Origin: Mycobacterium sp. shizuoka-1
GTDB lineage: Bacteria > Actinomycetota > Actinomycetes > Mycobacteriales > Mycobacteriaceae
DNA length: 64,000 nucleotides
Reading direction: 5' to 3'
Assembly: GCF_002723835.1 (NCBI RefSeq)
Contig: NZ_BEWG01000050.1
Span: forward strand, 1-64,000
Positions 56,425-64,000 of the stretch are shown piece by piece. Numbering within the stretch: the stretch's first letter is position 1; every line of letters starts with the position of its first letter. Under the pieces are notes generated by a model. That model searched no databases and had not been told where the DNA came from. It worked only from the letters and a program-made list of their open reading frames with translations. The position numbers were made by a program, and so were the translations under genes.

Positions 56425-57303
56425 ATGAATTCCGTCAACGGCAAGGTCGTCTTCATCACCGGGGGCGCGCGCGGCGTGGGCGCCGACGTCGCGCGCCGGT
56501 TGCGTGGCCGGGGCGCCACACTCGTCTTGACCGATATCGACGCCGCACCGTTGGCCGAGCTGGCCGCTGAGCTCGGCGACGACCATGTGCTGACGGCCGT
56601 CGCCGATGTCCGCGACCTGGCGGCCATGCAGGCGGTGGCGGCCCAGGCCGTCGAGCGGTTCGGCGGGATCGACGTCGTGGTCGCCAACGCGGGCATCGCC
56701 ACCTACGGGTCGGTGCTGCAAGTCGATCCGGAAGCCGTCAAACGGTTGTTGGACATCAACGTGCTCGGTGCGTTCCACACCGTCCGGGCCACCCTGCCCT
56801 CGATCATCGCCCGGCGCGGATACGTGCTGATCGTCTCGTCGTTCGCGGCCTACGCCTCGTCGCCGGGGCTGGCGCCGTACCACGCGGCCAAAGCCGCGGT
56901 CGAACAGTTCGCCAACGCGTTGCGGCTCGAGGTGGCCTACCACGGTGTCGACGTCGGTTCGGCGCACATGTCGTGGATCGACACGCCGATGGTCCGCGAC
57001 GCCAAGAGCGATCTGGCCAGTTTCGCCGAACTGCTCTCCCGGGTGCCGACCCCGCTGGGCAACACCACCAGCGTCGACAAGTGCGGCGCGGCGTTCGTCA
57101 AGGGCATCGAGGGTCGCAAACGGCGGATCAACGTCCCCGGCTGGGTCGGTGCTTTCCGCTGGCTGAAGCCGCTGCTGTCGACACCCATGGGGGAGAAGCC
57201 GATCGCGGCCCTGGTCCCCAGCATCCTGCCGAAGATGGATGCCGAGGTCGCCGCGCTCGGCCGCTCCACCAGCTCCCGGATCGAGGAGCTGGAGACCTCG
57301 TGA
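56425..57303 (+). CDS. Short-chain dehydrogenase (Rv2129c position)
   Basis: 292 aa, ATG 16 bp after mshC. The cofactor loop VFITGGARGVGADVARRL is at about 9-26, with VVANAGIATYGS, SSFAAYASSPGLAPYHAAKAA (YxxxK) and a C-terminal lengthening of about 40 residues. The family includes mycobacterial oxidoreductases of unknown substrate. It converges on the fadE-type gene with 1 bp between. Confidence 0.92.
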   Translation: MNSVNGKVVFITGGARGVGADVARRLRGRGATLVLTDIDAAPLAELAAELGDDHVLTAVADVRDLAAMQAVAAQAVERFGGIDVVVANAGIATYGSVLQVDPEAVKRLLDINVLGAFHTVRATLPSIIARRGYVLIVSSFAAYASSPGLAPYHAAKAAVEQFANALRLEVAYHGVDVGSAHMSWIDTPMVRDAKSDLASFAELLSRVPTPLGNTTSVDKCGAAFVKGIEGRKRRINVPGWVGAFRWLKPLLSTPMGEKPIAALVPSILPKMDAEVAALGRSTSSRIEELETS

Positions 57304-57304
57304 C

Positions 57305-58408
57305 CTACAGCGCCGCGGCCCCGTAGTTGCCCACCTGGGCGCTCAGGAAGCGCAGCTGGTCGGTCGCCGAGCCCAGGGTCTGGTCGATCGCGGTCAGCCG
57401 CGCGGCGTAGTGGGCCACCGGGTATTCCGCGGTCACGCCGATACCGCCGTGCATCTGAATCGACTCCTGCGCGATGTGCTTACCCGAACGGCCGATCTGC
57501 AGCTTGGCCCGGGCCGCGACCACGGGATCCAGCCGGCCGTCGCTGATACACATCGCCGCGTAGTAGTTCATGCTGCGGGCCAGCTCCAGCGAGACGTACA
57601 TGTCGGCCGCCCGCTGGGTGAGCGTCTGGAACGTCTTGAGCGGCACGCCGAACTGCTTGCGGGCGTTCAGATACTCGGTGGTCAGCCGCAGCGATTCGTC
57701 CATCGCGCCGACCGCCTCGGCGCACAGTGCCGAGGAGTAACGGATCAGCGTCGCGTGGACCCGCTCGCTGGCGTCGCCGCCGTCGCCGAGCGGCTGCGCC
57801 GGGGTATCGGCGAAGTCGATCTCGGCGCCCCGGTGCCCGTCGAAGGTTCGGTAGCTGCGCCGGGTCGTCGCCTCGGCGTCGACCAAGAACACGCCCACGC
57901 CGCCGTCGGGCAGGCTGGCGGTGACGACCAGCGTATCGGCGCCGTCACCGGCCAGTACCGGGTTCTTGCGGCCGGTGATCGTCCAGCTGTCGCCGGTTTT
58001 GGTTGCGCGGGTGGACAACTCGTCGAGTCCGCGCAGTCCCTTTTCGGTGTGGGCCAGCGCCAGCAGTCGCTCACCGGCGGCCACCTCGTCGAGTTGAGCG
58101 CGCTGAGAGTCGCTGCCGAGTTCGGCGATCAGGCCGCCCGGGATCAGCGCGGCGGTGGCGACCGGCTCGGGTGCCAGGCGGCGGCCGAGCTCGGTCATCA
58201 CGACGATGATCTCGATCTGGCCGGATTCCTCCGGTTCGAAACCCAGTCCGAGGATGCCGATCTCGGCCAGCTGGCGCCACACGTCGCGGCTCCAGCCGAG
58301 CTCGGAGTCCACGGTCTTGTTGCGGGTCTCGATGTCGTACGTGCGGGAGAACACCTCGCGAGCCGTGTCGCGCAGAAGCTCTTGTTCGTCGGTCAAATCA
58401 AAGTTCAT
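57305..58408 (-). CDS. Acyl-CoA dehydrogenase (FadE family), second subunit
   Basis: 367 aa, ATG start. The N-terminal domain (LTDEQELLRDTAREVF) and flavin/adenine contacts (ARKQFGVPLKTFQTLTQRAADMY, and IQMHGGIGVTAEYPVAHYAARL) fit the acyl-CoA dehydrogenase fold. It is short and lies 13 bp after the longer FadE gene. Such pairs commonly form alpha2beta2 enzymes in mycobacteria, for example in sterol side-chain breakdown. The position of the catalytic base cannot be fixed by eye. Confidence 0.9.
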   Translation of the reverse strand: MNFDLTDEQELLRDTAREVFSRTYDIETRNKTVDSELGWSRDVWRQLAEIGILGLGFEPEESGQIEIIVVMTELGRRLAPEPVATAALIPGGLIAELGSDSQRAQLDEVAAGERLLALAHTEKGLRGLDELSTRATKTGDSWTITGRKNPVLAGDGADTLVVTASLPDGGVGVFLVDAEATTRRSYRTFDGHRGAEIDFADTPAQPLGDGGDASERVHATLIRYSSALCAEAVGAMDESLRLTTEYLNARKQFGVPLKTFQTLTQRAADMYVSLELARSMNYYAAMCISDGRLDPVVAARAKLQIGRSGKHIAQESIQMHGGIGVTAEYPVAHYAARLTAIDQTLGSATDQLRFLSAQVGNYGAAAL

Positions 58409-58421
58409 GGCTGGCCGGCCC

Positions 58422-59597
58422 TCACAGTCCCAGGATCGTCGAGGAGATGATGGTGCGCTGGACCTCGTTGCTTCCGCCGTAGATCGAGGTCTTGCGGTAG
58501 TTCAGATATTTGGGAGCCGCGTGCTGCGCCCAGAGCGGGGAGTCGATGTCGGCGCCACCGTCGAACGGCAGGGCGTCGGGCCCGGCGACTTCCACGGCCA
58601 ACTCGGTGACGGCCTGCTGTAACTGGCTGCCCCGCAACTTCAGGATCGAGGAGGCCGGGTTCGGCTTACCGGTACCCTCGTCGCCGCTGACCCGCAGCTG
58701 CGTGAGTTCCAGTGCCAGCAGCTCGTTTTCGATCTCGGCGACCTTGGCCGCGAACAGTGGATCCTCGAGCAGGCTGCCCGCGCCGACCTTGGTCTGTGCG
58801 GCGTTCTCCTTGACGTCGGCCAGCCACAATTTGGTGGTGCCGATCCGGGCGATGCCGGTGCGCTCGTTGGACAGCAGGAACTTGGCGTACGTCCAGCCCT
58901 GGTTCTCCTCGCCGACAAGCTGATTGGCGGGTACCCGGACGTCTTCGAAGAACACCTCGTTGACCTCGTAGCTGCCGTCGATCAGCTTGATCGGCCGCAG
59001 CGTGATGCCCGGTGTGTTCATCTCGACGAGGATGAAGGAGATGCCGGCCTGCTTCTTCGGGGCGTCGGGGTTGGTGCGGGCCAACACGAAGATCCAGTCG
59101 GCGAACTGACCCAGCGTCGTCCAGGTCTTCTGGCCGTTGATGACGTACTCGTCGCCGTCGCGGATCGCAACGGTGCGCAGCCCGGCGAGGTCGGATCCGG
59201 CTTCCGGCTCGGAAAAGCCCTGGCACCACCAGATGTCGAGGTTCGCCGTCGGCGGCAGGAAGCGTTCCTTGATCTCCTGCGAGCCGAAGTGGGCGATCAC
59301 CGGTCCGACCATGCTGGCGTTGAAGGCCAGCGGCTCCGGGACGCACGCCATCCGCATCTCGTCGGCCCAGATCTGGCGTTGCAGCGGGGTCCAGTCCTTG
59401 CCGCCCCACTCGACCGGCCAGTTGGGCACACCCAACCCCGCCTTGTTGAGGATCCGCTGCGTCGTGATCGCGTCGTCGGGGAAGTTCAGGCTGTCCGTGC
59501 GGGCCCGTTCGCGGATGTCGGCAGGGACCTGGGTGGTGAAGAACTCGCGGAGTTCGTCGCGGAACTTCGCGTCCTCGTCACTGAGTGCCAGCTTCAC
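58422..59597 (-). CDS. Acyl-CoA dehydrogenase (FadE family), first subunit
   Basis: 391 aa from GTG 59597 (VKLALSDED); an upstream open frame gives only a poor longer N-terminus. Motifs include WWCQGFSEPEAGSDLAGLRT and GQKTWTTLGQFADW for FAD and substrate binding, and IYGGSNEVQRTIISSTILGL at the end. At the position of the usual catalytic Glu (YEG) it has YGG, as in one subunit of heteromeric FadE pairs. It is the first gene of the two-gene operon, downstream of a palindromic site at 59664. Confidence 0.92.
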   Translation of the reverse strand: MKLALSDEDAKFRDELREFFTTQVPADIRERARTDSLNFPDDAITTQRILNKAGLGVPNWPVEWGGKDWTPLQRQIWADEMRMACVPEPLAFNASMVGPVIAHFGSQEIKERFLPPTANLDIWWCQGFSEPEAGSDLAGLRTVAIRDGDEYVINGQKTWTTLGQFADWIFVLARTNPDAPKKQAGISFILVEMNTPGITLRPIKLIDGSYEVNEVFFEDVRVPANQLVGEENQGWTYAKFLLSNERTGIARIGTTKLWLADVKENAAQTKVGAGSLLEDPLFAAKVAEIENELLALELTQLRVSGDEGTGKPNPASSILKLRGSQLQQAVTELAVEVAGPDALPFDGGADIDSPLWAQHAAPKYLNYRKTSIYGGSNEVQRTIISSTILGL

Positions 59598-59663
59598 GAG
59601 CGCAACCTCGATTCTTGTTACTCGGCGGTATCTAGTGCGCAATCCATTGCACGTTAGCGCAGC

Positions 59664-59679
59664 CCGACCAACTGGTCGG
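59664..59679. promoter_or_regulatory. Palindromic TetR-type operator candidate before the fadE pair
   Basis: CCGACCA and TGGTCGG arms, 7 bp each and perfectly matched, are separated by AC. The site is 67-82 bp before the GTG of the first fadE gene and downstream of the PAC2 gene. The form fits many TetR-family operators of mycobacterial lipid genes. A second, weaker dyad (GCAAT-CC-ATTGC) lies at about 59639-59650. Confidence 0.5.
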
Positions 59680-59750
59680 CAGGAGGCTCCGCGGACCGCG
59701 TGGCGGCGTGCCGATCCACGGCAGAATTCGCCTGTCTGTTCGACCGTGCG

Positions 59751-60641
59751 CTAGCTGCGAAAGCCCGGACCGCGCCGGCGCAGATACCGCTCGAATTCGG
59801 CGGCCAGGGCGTCGCCGTCCACCTTCGACAGCGCCTCGTTCATGTCGACCTCGGCGTCGCCGCGCTGCTCGAGGGAGGACACGTACTCGGCGATCTCCTC
59901 GTCCTCGGCGGTCATCTCGGTGACGGCCTGCTCCCACTCCTCGGCCTGGGCGGGCAGATCGGCCAGTGGCACCTCGATGTCGAGCACGTCCTCCACCCGG
60001 CGCAACAGCGCCACGGTGGCCTTCGGATTGGGCGGCTGGGACACGTAATGGGGGACCGCGGCCCAGAACGTCACCGCCGGGATGCCCGCCGCCACGCAGG
60101 CGTCCTGGAACACTCCGGCGATGCCGGTCGGTCCCTCGTAGCGGGTCTCCTCGAGACCGAAGAACTTCGCCGACTCGGGGGAGTAGGCCGCCCCCGACAC
60201 CGGCACCGGGCGGGTGTGCGGGGTGTCGGCCAGCAACGCCCCCAGGATCACCACGGTGTCCACGTTGAGTTTGTCGGCGATCGCCAGCAGCTCGGCGCAG
60301 AACGTGCGCCAGCGCATATTGGGCTCCACGCCGTGCATCAGCACGATGTCGCGGTCCGAACCGGGCGGACGGCAGTGCGAGATCCGCATCGACGGCCACA
60401 CCAGTTCCCGGGTCACACCGTCGACCTGGCGGATCACCGGACGGTTCACCTGATAGTCGTAATAGGCCTCGTCGTCGATCTCGATGATCTCTTCGGCCTC
60501 CCAGATGGCATCCAGGTGCTCGAGCGCGTCACTGGCGGCGTCACCGGCGTCGTTCCAGCCCTCGAAAGCCGCAACAATGATCGTGTTGTGCAGTTCGGGC
60601 AGATCCGGGCCTTTCGCGCCGCTGTGGTTCGACGGGGTCAC
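59751..60641 (-). CDS. PAC2-family (proteasome assembly chaperone-like) protein (Rv2125 position)
   Basis: 296 aa, GTG start. FEGWNDAGDAASDALEHL at about 25-42 and the VILGALLADTPHTRPVPVSG and YEGPTGIAGVFQDACVAAGIPAVTFWAAVPHYVSQPPNPKATVALL motifs define the family. The C-terminal third is acidic. Mycobacteria have a proteasome, but whether this protein helps assemble it is not established. It lies on the minus strand between the fadE operon and metH. Confidence 0.93.
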   Translation of the reverse strand: MTPSNHSGAKGPDLPELHNTIIVAAFEGWNDAGDAASDALEHLDAIWEAEEIIEIDDEAYYDYQVNRPVIRQVDGVTRELVWPSMRISHCRPPGSDRDIVLMHGVEPNMRWRTFCAELLAIADKLNVDTVVILGALLADTPHTRPVPVSGAAYSPESAKFFGLEETRYEGPTGIAGVFQDACVAAGIPAVTFWAAVPHYVSQPPNPKATVALLRRVEDVLDIEVPLADLPAQAEEWEQAVTEMTAEDEEIAEYVSSLEQRGDAEVDMNEALSKVDGDALAAEFERYLRRRGPGFRS

Positions 60642-60984
60642 GAGTTCAGCGTAAGGCTTGCTCCGCCGCGATGAGCCATGTCGGACCGACTGCCCGGGTG
60701 CGTCGGCGGGGGCTTCGCGAAGCCGCCACCGGCCCAGGCCGGCCGGCCAGGCGATCGGCGAGACGAAATACCTTCGGCGGCAATCTGGTTAGTGCTCACA
60801 GCGGTGGTATCGCCGGCGACGCCGTCGGTGCGCCGCCACAGAGGAGTTGGGCGTCCGGACGTCGATTCGATGACGACGTAGACTTTTCTCCGTCGAGAGG
60901 CGTTGCAACGGGTCCTGGAGCTCGAGCCGGTACCCGCCACGCTCGGCAGAGTCAAGGACGCCTTCCGCCATGGAAGGACCGTAC
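60642..60984 (+). other. metH leader region, 343 bp without a gene
   Basis: The gap between divergent PAC2 and metH has a 14-bp perfect palindrome at 60711-60724 (GGCTTCGCGAAGCC) and a GGCC-rich run after it. A TAGACT at 60879-60884 fits a TANNNT -10, with no good -35 at the right distance. I looked for cobalamin and SAM riboswitch cores and found no convincing match. Confidence 0.4.

Positions 60985-64000
<3,016 letters not shown>

Noticed and set aside
60661..60790. Cobalamin riboswitch in the metH leader
   Set aside because: GCCACC and GGCGAGAC fragments vaguely recall B12-riboswitch segments, but the order and spacing do not match. Also, B12-dependent metH would not be expected to be repressed by B12.

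Overview
This window comes from the chromosome of a mycobacterium, most likely an environmental, fast-growing Mycolicibacterium-type species. The evidence is the very high GC content, the mycobacterial gene complement (wag31, mshC for mycothiol, sepF, LppL) and gene order. From memory, the two outer blocks are collinear with the M. tuberculosis intervals Rv2164c-Rv2144c and Rv2141c-Rv2124c. Between them lies about 28 kb of accessory genes that M. tuberculosis lacks there.

Block 1 (1-18391, all + strand) is the division and cell-wall cluster. In order it holds pbpB, murE, murF, mraY, murD, ftsW, murG, murC, ftsQ, ftsZ, pgeF, a YggS-type PLP protein, sepF, a YggT membrane protein, wag31 (DivIVA) and a small acidic membrane protein. 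Most joins are 4-bp stop/start overlaps. Together these genes make the peptidoglycan precursor (MurE/F/D/C, MraY, MurG), cross-link it at the septum (PbpB, FtsW) and position division and polar growth (FtsQ, FtsZ, SepF, Wag31).

Block 2 (18424-46482) is accessory. It holds a TIGR01777-type epimerase and a pyruvate-kinase-like protein without the C-terminal domain. A group 3b-like NiFe hydrogenase operon with its own maturation protease follows, behind a DosR-like box. Next is a four-gene operon (sulfotransferase, metallo-beta-lactamase-fold hydrolase, SDR, glutamine amidotransferase), divergent from an IclR regulator across a perfect palindrome. Then come a RidA-acetamidase pair, a CitA/CitB-type two-component system divergent from a tctCBA-usp operon, and a TerC protein. 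An RclR/RclC-like pair, an ECF sigma/anti-sigma pair and a second RclC-like gene follow, with the stump of a lost reductase gene. The block ends with a secreted DUF4091-like/VCBS-repeat protein of different composition, a tRNA-Leu and a sensor-domain lipoprotein.

Block 3 (46585-64000) returns to core genes: an M20 peptidase, a PEBP protein, pyrD with a small partner gene and lppL (minus strand), a small conserved protein, uppP, a histidine phosphatase, a DUF3090 and an SCO1664-type protein, cysQ, mshC, an SDR, two acyl-CoA dehydrogenases (minus strand), a PAC2 protein (minus strand), and metH, which runs off the right edge.

The most interesting items are the reactive-chlorine-type regulator/membrane module at 39.4-42.7 kb, the sulfotransferase operon with its palindromic operator, and the hydrogenase/pyruvate-kinase-like divergon with a DosR-like site. 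All family assignments were made by eye and from memory, without database searches.
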